DNA of 64,000 bases from assembly GCF_016482685.1 (NCBI RefSeq), contig NZ_JACYHF010000024.1:1-64000 (forward strand). Direction: 5' to 3'. A program made the position numbers and the translations under genes. The stretch comes from Streptomyces sp. DSM 110735 (lineage in GTDB: Bacteria; Actinomycetota; Actinomycetes; Streptomycetales; Streptomycetaceae). The notes under the pieces were generated by a model. It worked only from the letters and a program-made list of their open reading frames with translations. It had not been told where the DNA came from and searched no databases. This document shows, piece by piece, positions 42,685 through 50,138 of this stretch (position 1 is its first letter; every line of letters begins with the position of its first letter).

Positions 42685-44541
42685 TCAGCCGTCGATGCGG
42701 TGCTGGGTCCAGAAGGAGGTGAGGTCGGTGCTCGTGGCCGCCTGGGCGGCTGCCTTGAACTCGGCGGTGGTGGAGACGCCGTACCAGTGGGCGGTCGCGT
42801 AGTCCTTGAGCAGCTTGGTCATGGCGGTGTCGCCGATCAGGCGGCGCAGGTCGTGCAGGGCGCACTTGCCGTAGCCGTAGACGACGGTGGAGTAGCGCGA
42901 GGAGTGGGCGTCCCAGTAGGCCATCGAGTTGGTGATCTTCTCGGCGCTGGACGCCCAGGAGACGCTGCTCCAGCAGCCCGAGCCGGTCTTGCCCTGGGCG
43001 AGGTCGGTGGCGTAGTCGGTGAAGGACTCGTCCAGCCAGGGGCTGTTGTACTCGTCGTCGCCGACGATGCCGTACCACCACTGGTGGCCGATCTCGTGGG
43101 TGAGGGCGTTGGTGGAGACCAGGTCGAGGACGAAGCCGGGGTACTCCATGCCGCCGAACCAGAAGTTGTTGTCGATGACCGCGTCCAGCTCGCCGTAGGG
43201 GTACGCCCCGAAGCGGCCCGCGTGGGCGTCGACGGCGCTCTTGGCGGTGCTGAGCATCGACTGGGCGCTGGAGGAACTGATCCCGGAGACGGAGTAGACG
43301 TTCACCGGGACGCCGCCGGGCGAGGTACCGGAGATCTTGCTGAACGGACCGGCCGCCCAGGCGAAGTCACGCACCTTCGAGGCGGTGGCGGTGGTGACCG
43401 TACGACCGCTCGTGCCGGGGGTGTCGGTGGAGGTGCCGGTGGCGGGGACCAGCAGGGAGCTGGGGTGGTCGAGGGTGACCTTGAAGTCGGCGGCGAGCGA
43501 GTAGAAGGACTCGCCGTTGTTGGTGTACGGGTCCAGGTGCCAGCCGGAGCCGTCGCGTACGGCGAGGACGGGCAGCGCGTTGCCGATGAAGCTGAAGGCG
43601 CCGTCGTGGCCGAAGCGGTCGGCGCCGTCGGGCACGGTGATGCCGAGGTCGAAGCCGATGGTGGCGGACTGGCCCTTGGCGAGCGGCTGCGGGAGCGTGA
43701 TCTTCAGCGCGGTGCAGGCCACGGTGAGGTCGCCCGCGGTGCCGCCGGTGACGTTGCCGACCTTGACGGGCGGGGCGGAGCAGGTGCCGTGGTAGTTGTC
43801 CCAGAGCCTCAGGTAGACCTCGCCGAGCGCGTCGGACGAGGCGTTGGTGAAGGTCGCGCTCTCGTGCCCGTTCCACACGGTGCCGGTGCTGTCGCTGCTG
43901 AGGCTGACGGTGTAGTCGGGCGCGGCCGGGGTGCGGACGGTGTCGCCCGCGGGCGGGGTGGTGGTGTCGGCGGTGTCGAGGGCGACGTCGTCGAGGACGA
44001 AGCTGGTCTTCAGGCTGGAGTCCTCGGTGCCGGTGAAGGCGAGGTCGACGGTGCGGCCCGCGTACGAGGACACGTCGACGGTCTCGCGGACGTAGCCGGT
44101 GGCGTGGTCGAGGTTGGAGTAGCTCGCGAGGGTGGTGCCGCCGAGCTTCACCGTCAGTTTGTCGTAGGCGGTGGAGGAGGTGGTCTCGGCGGTGTCGACG
44201 TGCAGATAGAAGCTGAGGGTGGCGCTGCCGCAGCCGCTGGGGACCGTGACGCTCTGGGTGAGCGTGTCGGTGCGGGTGGCGCCGGTGCCGCCGAGCCAGG
44301 CGAAGGCGGAACCGCCGTGCGCGCTCTGGCCGGTACGGCTGGTGATCAGGCTGCTGGAGGACTGGGTCCAGGGCGAGGTGCCGCTCTCGAATCCGCCGTT
44401 GCCGACGACCTGGGCCGGGGTGCAGGCGGCGACCGCCGTGGCCTCGGCGGGGCGGGCGACGGCGGAACCCGCGGGCAGGGAGAAGGCGATCAGGGCGGCG
44501 AGGGCGAGCCCGCCGAGCGCCTTGTGGGGGGTGGATCTCAC
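42685..44541 (-). CDS. Secreted M1-family metallopeptidase
   Basis: 618-aa exported protease. Signal peptide (ALGGLALAALIAFSLPAGSA), then a beta-sandwich accessory domain (~40-190: VVGNGGFESGTSPWTQSSSS to SFVLDDVALD). Next come an aminopeptidase N-like N-domain and the catalytic domain with zinc motif HEIGHQWW, the downstream Glu ligand in WLDESFTDY and the exopeptidase-like GGMEYPG (GxMEN in classical members). GTG start at 44541 with AAAGGAG upstream. It likely releases N-terminal residues from extracellular peptides. Confidence 0.9.
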   Translation of the reverse strand: MRSTPHKALGGLALAALIAFSLPAGSAVARPAEATAVAACTPAQVVGNGGFESGTSPWTQSSSSLITSRTGQSAHGGSAFAWLGGTGATRTDTLTQSVTVPSGCGSATLSFYLHVDTAETTSSTAYDKLTVKLGGTTLASYSNLDHATGYVRETVDVSSYAGRTVDLAFTGTEDSSLKTSFVLDDVALDTADTTTPPAGDTVRTPAAPDYTVSLSSDSTGTVWNGHESATFTNASSDALGEVYLRLWDNYHGTCSAPPVKVGNVTGGTAGDLTVACTALKITLPQPLAKGQSATIGFDLGITVPDGADRFGHDGAFSFIGNALPVLAVRDGSGWHLDPYTNNGESFYSLAADFKVTLDHPSSLLVPATGTSTDTPGTSGRTVTTATASKVRDFAWAAGPFSKISGTSPGGVPVNVYSVSGISSSSAQSMLSTAKSAVDAHAGRFGAYPYGELDAVIDNNFWFGGMEYPGFVLDLVSTNALTHEIGHQWWYGIVGDDEYNSPWLDESFTDYATDLAQGKTGSGCWSSVSWASSAEKITNSMAYWDAHSSRYSTVVYGYGKCALHDLRRLIGDTAMTKLLKDYATAHWYGVSTTAEFKAAAQAATSTDLTSFWTQHRIDG

Positions 44542-44738
44542 ACGCTACTCCTTTGCGAAGGCCGGGGTTTCGGCCTGCCGATGACCGAGTCCGGCCGGAG
44601 TGCGCCGGCGCGGCCGTGGGGTGGGGCTGCGCGATGGCCGTGCGGGGTGCCCCCTCGGTGAGGAGGGGGCGGCCGGGGCAAGCGTGACAGATCTGACCTG
44701 CTCATGCCAGAGGCGCCCGCGCTTCCCCGGCGGACGGC

Positions 44739-44792
44739 ACCGCCGGTGCCGCCGATGCCGCCGGTGCCGCCGGTGCCGCCGGTGCCGCCGGT
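44739..44792. repeat. Six 9-base tandem repeats
   Basis: Unit GCCGCCGGT repeated six times with two variant copies (first and second units), in the 379-base gap between the M1 peptidase and the esterase. A plus-strand frame would read PPVPPMPPVP, but no ribosome site or continuation supports a gene. The rest of the gap holds the two promoters; a TATACA at 44873-44878 is a possible -10 for the esterase gene. Confidence 0.75.
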
Positions 44793-44920
44793 GCCCCGGA
44801 GCGTGAAGGGCGGTCAATCACCGTGTGCGGAAAGTGTGTTCACGCGTCTGGCACCGTGGAGCTACCCGGCGGTATACAGACCCGGTCGCACGTGATGGGC
44901 TGTCAGGTGGGGAGGACTCC

Positions 44921-45826
44921 ATGGCGAACCGCGCACGGAAACAGGGCACTTCACGGAAGTGGGTCGGTCTGGTGGGCGCGGCGCTGGGGGGTTGTGCCCT
45001 GGTCGCCGGGTCGGTGGTGCCGGCGTCCGCGCATGCCGGGCACGGGCAGGTCCGTTATGTGGCGCTCGGGGACTCCTACACCTCCGGACCGCTCATCCCC
45101 CGTCAGGTGGACGCGAGTTGTGCGCGCTCCGATCAGAACTACCCCTCGCTGGTGGCGGAGCGCACACGGGTGGACGGCTTCGTCGACGTGAGCTGTTCGG
45201 GGGCGACCACGGCGGAGATGTGGCAGGCACAGGGAGCCAATCCGCCGCAACTCGACGCGCTCACCCGGAACACCGACCTCGTCACCGTGCAGATCGGCGG
45301 CAACGACGTCGGCTTCGGCTCGATCATCTCCACCTGCGCCAGGCTCGGCGCGCCGGAGCCGGACGGCAATCCCTGCGAGCGGTCCTACCGGGACGCCGGG
45401 TACGACGAGTTGGCGCTCACCGTGGCACGCACCGCGCCGAAGATCGACCGGGTGCTGCGCGCCGTCCACGCCCGGGCGCCGCACGCGCGGGTGCTGCTCG
45501 TGGGGTACCCGGATCTGCTGCCCGACGACGGCACCGGCTGCTTCCCCGACGTGCCGTTCGCGCGCGGCGACTTCCGCTATCTGCGGGACACCGAGAAGCG
45601 GCTCAACCTGATGCTGCGGCTGGTCGCCGCCTGGAACCGGGTCGGGTACGTCGACACCTACGGTCCCACCGTCGGGCACGACATGTGCAAGGCGCCCGAG
45701 GACCGCTGGATCGAGCCGTTGAAGCCTGCCGCGCCCGCCGCCCCGGCGCACCCCAACGCGCGCGGCGAGGCGGCGATGGCGCAGGCCGTGCTGGAGACGG
45801 TGGGGCGGGGGCACGGCAGGCGCTGA
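44921..45826 (+). CDS. Secreted SGNH/GDSL esterase or lipase
   Basis: 301 aa. A signal peptide (WVGLVGAALGGCALVAGSVV, PASAHA) leads into an SGNH hydrolase: block I ALGDSYTSG with the nucleophile Ser, block III IGGNDVGFG, and block V with His in AHPNARGEAAMA. Paired Cys (DASCARS, VDVSCSG, TCARL, NPCERS, TGCFPD, HDMCKA) fit three disulphides, as in characterised Streptomyces extracellular lipases of this family. The ATG at 44921 has GGGGAGGA upstream. Convergent with pgm. Confidence 0.9.
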   Translation: MANRARKQGTSRKWVGLVGAALGGCALVAGSVVPASAHAGHGQVRYVALGDSYTSGPLIPRQVDASCARSDQNYPSLVAERTRVDGFVDVSCSGATTAEMWQAQGANPPQLDALTRNTDLVTVQIGGNDVGFGSIISTCARLGAPEPDGNPCERSYRDAGYDELALTVARTAPKIDRVLRAVHARAPHARVLLVGYPDLLPDDGTGCFPDVPFARGDFRYLRDTEKRLNLMLRLVAAWNRVGYVDTYGPTVGHDMCKAPEDRWIEPLKPAAPAAPAHPNARGEAAMAQAVLETVGRGHGRR

Positions 45827-45860
45827 ACCCACGCCCAACCGCGCCGCCGTCAGCGGGAGT

Positions 45861-47501
45861 TCAGTCGCCGAGCGCCGCCAGCACCACCGACTGCGCCTCC
45901 TCCTGCACCCGGGCCAGATGGTCCGGACCGAGGAAGGACTCGGCGTACACCTTGTACACGTCCTCGGTGCCGGACGGTCGCGCCGCGAACCAGGCGTTCT
46001 CCGTGGTGACCTTGATGCCGCCGATGGGGGCGCCGTTGCCGGGCGCCTCGGTGAGGACGGCGGTGACCGGCTCGCCCGCGAGGGTGTCGGCGGTGACCTG
46101 GGCCGGGGAGAGCTTGGCCAGCAGCGCCTTCTGCTCACGGGTGGCGGGGGCGTCGATGCGGGCGTAGGCGGGTTCCCCGAAGCGCTCGGTGAGGTCCGCG
46201 TAGTGCGCGGAGGGGGTGCGCCCGGTGACGGCGGTGATCTCGGAGGCGAGCAGCGCGAGCAGGATGCCGTCCTTGTCGGTGGTCCACACCGAGCCGTCGC
46301 GGCGCAGGAAGGACGCGCCCGCCGACTCCTCGCCGCCGAAGCCGAGGTCGCCGCTGAGCAGCCCGTCCACGAACCACTTGAAGCCGACCGGGACTTCGAC
46401 GAGGCGGCGGCCGAGGTCGGCGGCCACCCGGTCGATCATCGAGGAGGAGACGAGGGTCTTGCCGACGCCGGTCGCCTGCGGCCACTGCTCGCGGTGCTTG
46501 TAGAGGTAGCCGATGGCGACCGCGAGGTAGTGGTTGGGGTTCATCAGACCGGCGTCCGGGGTGACGATGCCGTGCCGGTCGGCGTCGGCGTCGTTGCCGG
46601 TGGCCAGCGCGAACCGGTCGCGCTGCTCGATGAGCGACGCCATCGCGTACGGCGAGGAGCAGTCCATGCGGATCTTGCCGTCCCAGTCCAGCGTCATGAA
46701 CCGCCAGGTGGGGTCGGTGTGCGGGTTGACCACGGTGAGGTCGATGCCGTGCTCGTCGGCGATCCTCCCCCAGTACGCGACGGAGGCGCCGCCGAGCGGG
46801 TCGGCGCCGATGCGCAGCCCGGCGTCCCGGACCGCGTCCAGGTTCAGCACGCTGGGCAGCTCGCGGACGTAGGCGCCGAGGAAGTCGTACCGCCCTGTGG
46901 TGTCGGCGGCGAGCGCGTGGGCGTACGGGATGCGGCGTACGTCCTTCAGACCGCCCGCGATGATCTGGTTGGCGCGGTCCTGGATCCACGAGGTGGCGTC
47001 CGAGCCCGCCGGGCCGCCGTTGGGCGGGTTGTACTTGAAGCCGCCGTCGGCGGGCGGGTTGTGCGAGGGCGTGACGACGACGCCGTCCGCGAGACCCGTC
47101 GTGCGGTCCCGGTTGTGGGTGAGGATCGCGAGGGAGACGGCGGGGGTGGGCGTGTAGCCGTCCTCGCTGTCGATCAGGACGGTGACGCCGTTCGCGGCGA
47201 ACACCTCCAAGGCGGTGACCTTCGCGGGCTCGGAGAGGGCGTGCGTGTCGGCGCCGAGGAACAGCGGTCCGTCGATGCCCCGCTCGGCGCGGTACTCGCA
47301 GATGGCCTGGCTGGTGGCGGCGATGTGGTCCTCGTTGAAGGCCGTCGCCAGGGACGAGCCCCGGTGCCCCGAGGTCCCGAACGCGACCCGCTGCCCCGGG
47401 TCCGCCGGGTCCGGGTGCAGCGCGTAGTACGCCGTGACCAGCCGGGCCACGTCGACAAGGTCCTCGGGACCGGCGAGAGCGCCGGCTCGCTCGTGCGGCA
47501 T
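45861..47501 (-). CDS. pgm: Phosphoglucomutase (alpha-D-glucose-phosphate-specific)
   Basis: 546 aa, the standard length for this enzyme. Phosphoserine loop VVVTPSHNPPADGGFKYN, metal loop TGNDADADRHGIV, sugar-binding loop GFGGEESAGASFLRRDGS and phosphate-binding loop ARPSGTEDVYKVYAE. It interconverts glucose-1-phosphate and glucose-6-phosphate, feeding glycogen, trehalose and nucleotide-sugar synthesis. The ATG at 47501 is chosen for its GGAGGA site; a reading from 47558 would add 19 residues that are not family-like. Confidence 0.96.
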   Translation of the reverse strand: MPHERAGALAGPEDLVDVARLVTAYYALHPDPADPGQRVAFGTSGHRGSSLATAFNEDHIAATSQAICEYRAERGIDGPLFLGADTHALSEPAKVTALEVFAANGVTVLIDSEDGYTPTPAVSLAILTHNRDRTTGLADGVVVTPSHNPPADGGFKYNPPNGGPAGSDATSWIQDRANQIIAGGLKDVRRIPYAHALAADTTGRYDFLGAYVRELPSVLNLDAVRDAGLRIGADPLGGASVAYWGRIADEHGIDLTVVNPHTDPTWRFMTLDWDGKIRMDCSSPYAMASLIEQRDRFALATGNDADADRHGIVTPDAGLMNPNHYLAVAIGYLYKHREQWPQATGVGKTLVSSSMIDRVAADLGRRLVEVPVGFKWFVDGLLSGDLGFGGEESAGASFLRRDGSVWTTDKDGILLALLASEITAVTGRTPSAHYADLTERFGEPAYARIDAPATREQKALLAKLSPAQVTADTLAGEPVTAVLTEAPGNGAPIGGIKVTTENAWFAARPSGTEDVYKVYAESFLGPDHLARVQEEAQSVVLAALGD

Positions 47502-47634
47502 GAGTCCGCTCCTCCGCATAGGTGTGTTCGACGGGGTGATCGAACGCTCTGAGCCCATCTTTCCTCGTCATGGGCCCGCCATGCGCGTACGCGCCGGGTC
47601 GGCCGCCGCCCGGCGCGTTGTGCGGGCGCCTGTC

Positions 47635-47690
47635 GTGGCTCCGCTGTGGCTCCGCTGTGGCTCTGTCTCGCCTCCGTCGTGGCTCTGTCC
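47635..47690. repeat. Short imperfect tandem repeats
   Basis: Copies of GTGGCTCCGCT and GTGGCTCTGTC alternate in the 194 bases between pgm and the methyltransferase stop. They look like slippage-type repeats. No hairpin of note was seen. Confidence 0.5.
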
Positions 47691-47695
47691 GGCGG

Positions 47696-48499
47696 TTATC
47701 GCGGCTTGCGTCCGACCGCCGCGTACAGCGGCAGGCTCGCGCCCTGGCGCTGGTCGGCGGAGTCGGGGCGCCAGTCGCTGACGAACGCGATGCCCGGGTC
47801 CAGCAGCTCCAGTCCGGAGAGGAACTCCGCGAACTCCGCCCGGGAGCGCACCGCCACCGGGGTGCCGCCGCGCCGGTAGACGTCGGCCACGGCGTTCCAG
47901 GTATCCGGGTCGGTGTCGGCGGTGGCGTGCGAGAGGACGAGGTGACTCCCTGCCGGGAGCGGGTCGAGCAGCTCGCGGACCAGGTCGAGGGCGCCGTACT
48001 CGTCGGGGACCAGATGGAGCAGGGCGACCATGGAGAGCGCCACCGGCTCGTCGAAGTCCAGGATCTCCCGCGCGGCCTCGACGATCTTCCCGGGCTCGCG
48101 GACGTCCGCCTGGAGGTACGCGGTACGTCCCTCGGGCGCGCTGGTGAGCAGAGCCTGGGCGTGGCGCAGCACGATGGGGTCGTTGTCGACGTAGACGACC
48201 TTGGACTCGGGTCCGACCGCCTGGACGACCTGGTGCAGGTTCGGGTCGGTCGGGATGCCGGTGCCGATGTCGAGGAACTGCCGTACCCCGAGACCGGCCA
48301 GGGCGCGCGCGGCTCGCACCATGAACTGCCGGTTGGCCCGCGCCAGTTCGGGCACCTGCGGGAACAGCGCCTGGACCTGTTCGGCCGCCGCCCAGTCCAC
48401 CGGGTAGTTGTCCTTGCCGCCGAGGTACCAGTCGTACATCCGGGCGGCGTGCGGCTTGCTGGTGTCGATGACGGGCGGCTGGGTCTCGGCGTCGGACAC
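47696..48499 (-). CDS. SAM-dependent methyltransferase, DUF574 type
   Basis: 267 aa. It matches the S-adenosyl methyltransferase family common in Streptomyces: HAARMYDWYLGGKDNYPVDW at the N-terminus, SAM loop FLDIGTGIPTDPNLHQ, acidic strand VVYVDNDPIVLRHA and a C-terminal YAAVGRKPR. These proteins are abundant but their substrates are mostly unknown. The GTG at 48499 is chosen for its GGAGA site and the family start VSDAETQPP. Confidence 0.9.
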   Translation of the reverse strand: MSDAETQPPVIDTSKPHAARMYDWYLGGKDNYPVDWAAAEQVQALFPQVPELARANRQFMVRAARALAGLGVRQFLDIGTGIPTDPNLHQVVQAVGPESKVVYVDNDPIVLRHAQALLTSAPEGRTAYLQADVREPGKIVEAAREILDFDEPVALSMVALLHLVPDEYGALDLVRELLDPLPAGSHLVLSHATADTDPDTWNAVADVYRRGGTPVAVRSRAEFAEFLSGLELLDPGIAFVSDWRPDSADQRQGASLPLYAAVGRKPR

Positions 48500-48638
48500 G
48501 GAGGGGTCTCCTCTGCGGGGGCGGCGGTGGCGCGTGACGGCGTGGCGGCTGCATCCTGCCATGTCACGGGGGCGCCCGTCAGACCCGTCGCCACGTCAAC
48601 TCCGTTCGCACGGCGGCTGGTTGTGCCACCATGACCCG

Positions 48639-49199
48639 GTGCTGATCGACATCCCCGCCGCTCCCCCGCGCCCGGCCCTCCGGCTGCGGCGCTGGGATTC
48701 CGCCGACGCCGCCGCGCTGACCCGTCTGGAGCGGGACGAGGCGCTGCGCCGCTGGACGAGTTTCCCGGCTCTCGCGGACGCGGCGGACGCCGGGCGGTGG
48801 ATCGAGGAGCAGCGGCGCGCGTGGGAGTCCGGGGAGCGCTTCGCCTTCGCGGTGCTGGAGCCGGACGCGCGCCTGGTCGGACACGTCGTCCTCAAGGTCG
48901 CCTCACCCGGGGACGGCACCGCCGAGGTGGGCTACTGGACCGCCGCCCACGCGCGGGGCCGGGGGGTGGCTCCGCGCGCGGTGGCGGCGCTGACCGCGTG
49001 GGCGGTCCGGGAGGGTCGGACGCGGCTGGAGCTGGTGCACCAGGCGGACAACGCGGCGTCCTGCCGGGTCGCCGTCAAGTGCGGGTACAAGCTCGCCGCG
49101 ACACTCGCCCCGGCGCCGCCCGCGTACCCGGTCGAGGGGCATGTGCACGTGTGGGGCGGGACGCGCCCTGCTAGGGCCTGTCCGGCGGACAGGCCCTAG
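48639..49199 (+). CDS. GNAT-family N-acetyltransferase
   Basis: 186 aa of the RimJ/RimL-like GNAT group: LRLRRWDSADAAALTRLERD, VGHVVLKVASPGDGTAEVGY, acetyl-CoA loop HARGRGVAPRAVAALTAWA, LELVHQADNAASCRVAVKCG. It starts at GTG 48639; only a weak ribosome site is seen. The last ten codons lie inside a perfect hairpin, and its TAG stop is nested in the CTAG that also holds the stop of the convergent SDR gene. Confidence 0.87.
   Translation: MLIDIPAAPPRPALRLRRWDSADAAALTRLERDEALRRWTSFPALADAADAGRWIEEQRRAWESGERFAFAVLEPDARLVGHVVLKVASPGDGTAEVGYWTAAHARGRGVAPRAVAALTAWAVREGRTRLELVHQADNAASCRVAVKCGYKLAATLAPAPPAYPVEGHVHVWGGTRPARACPADRP
49171..49199. terminator. Perfect hairpin containing both convergent stop codons
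   Basis: CTAGGGCCTGTCC (49171-49183) and GGACAGGCCCTAG (49187-49199) form a 13-bp stem with loop GGC. The closing CTAG at 49196-49199 gives TAG to the GNAT gene on one strand and TAG to the SDR gene on the other. Confidence 0.88.
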
Positions 49200-49990
49200 G
49201 GCAGGATCGCGTCCACGTAGCCGCCGTCCACGCGCAGCGCGCCGCCCGTCGTGGCGGACGCCTGGTCGGAGCTGAGGTAGACGACCATGTTGGCGATCTC
49301 CTCGGGCTCGATCAGGCGCTGGAGCAGGGACTGGGGGCGGTACTCGCGCATGAAGACCTGCTGCGCCTCGTCCCAGGGGAGGTCGCGGTCGACGAGTTCG
49401 TACACGAAGTCCTCGACGCCGCCGGTGTGGGTGGGTCCGGCGATGACGGAGTTGACGGTGACGCCGGTGCCCGCCGCCTTCTTGGCGAAGCCCCGGCTCA
49501 CCGCGAGCAGGGCGGTCTTGGACATGCCGTACTGGATCATCTCGGCGGGGATGACGATCGCCGAGTCGCTGGCGATGTACTGCACCCGTCCCCAGCCACG
49601 CTCGGTCATGCCGGGGAGGTAGAGCCGGGTGAGGCGGACGGCGGCGAGGACGTTGATCTCGAAGTAGCGCCGCCACTCCTCGTCGGTGATCTCCAGCGGG
49701 TCGGCGGTGCCGAAGATGCCGAGGTTGTTGACGAGGATGTCCACGTCAGGCAGCTCGCTCTTCAGCCGTTCGGCGCCCTCCTCGGTGGAGACGTCGGCGG
49801 CGGCCGCCGTGAACTCGCCGTCCGGGACCTGCTCGGCGAGGGTCGCGATGGCGGCGGAGACCCGGTCGGCGTCACGTCCGTTGACAGCCACGCGGGCCCC
49901 GGCGCGGGCGAGTCCGGCGGCGATGGCGGCGCCGATGCCCTGCGTCGAGCCGGTGACCAGCGCGGTGCGTCCTGTGAGATCGATGTGCAT
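49196..49990 (-). CDS. Short-chain dehydrogenase/reductase
   Basis: 264 aa classical SDR. Cofactor loop TGSTQGIGAAIA, NNLGIFG, catalytic Ser in YIASDSAIVI and Tyr-x-x-x-Lys in QYGMSKTALLAVS, and a C-terminal GGALRVDGGYVDAILP. NADP or NAD-dependent oxidoreductase of unknown substrate. The ATG at 49990 is favoured by the family start MHIDLTGRTALVTG; an upstream ATG at 50026 would add 12 residues. Confidence 0.9.
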   Translation of the reverse strand: MHIDLTGRTALVTGSTQGIGAAIAAGLARAGARVAVNGRDADRVSAAIATLAEQVPDGEFTAAAADVSTEEGAERLKSELPDVDILVNNLGIFGTADPLEITDEEWRRYFEINVLAAVRLTRLYLPGMTERGWGRVQYIASDSAIVIPAEMIQYGMSKTALLAVSRGFAKKAAGTGVTVNSVIAGPTHTGGVEDFVYELVDRDLPWDEAQQVFMREYRPQSLLQRLIEPEEIANMVVYLSSDQASATTGGALRVDGGYVDAILP

Positions 49991-50080
49991 GGGCGAACGG
50001 GTTCCCTTCGGCTCCGGATACGACACCTGGCCCCCAGTGTGCGGGCGCCGGGCGCCGGAACCGGTGAAGGGCGGACCTAC

Positions 50081-50115
50081 GGCGGGGCGGCCCGGGTCAT
50101 CCGGTCCGCCCCGCC
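50081..50115 (-). terminator. Hairpin terminator after arabinofuranosidase gene
   Basis: GGCGGGGCGG (50081-50090) and CCGCCCCGCC (50106-50115) pair across a 15-base loop, 24 bases beyond the stop of the minus-strand gene at 50139. Confidence 0.65.
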
Positions 50116-50138
50116 CGCTGCCTTGTCTCGTACCGTCG

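Noticed and set aside
44739..44792. Repeat array considered as a CRISPR
   Set aside because: Units are 9 bases, directly adjacent, with no spacers.
44704..44895. Possible 63-aa Pro-rich peptide over the 9-base repeats
   Set aside because: The PPVPP pattern comes from the tandem repeat. No ribosome site or other support.
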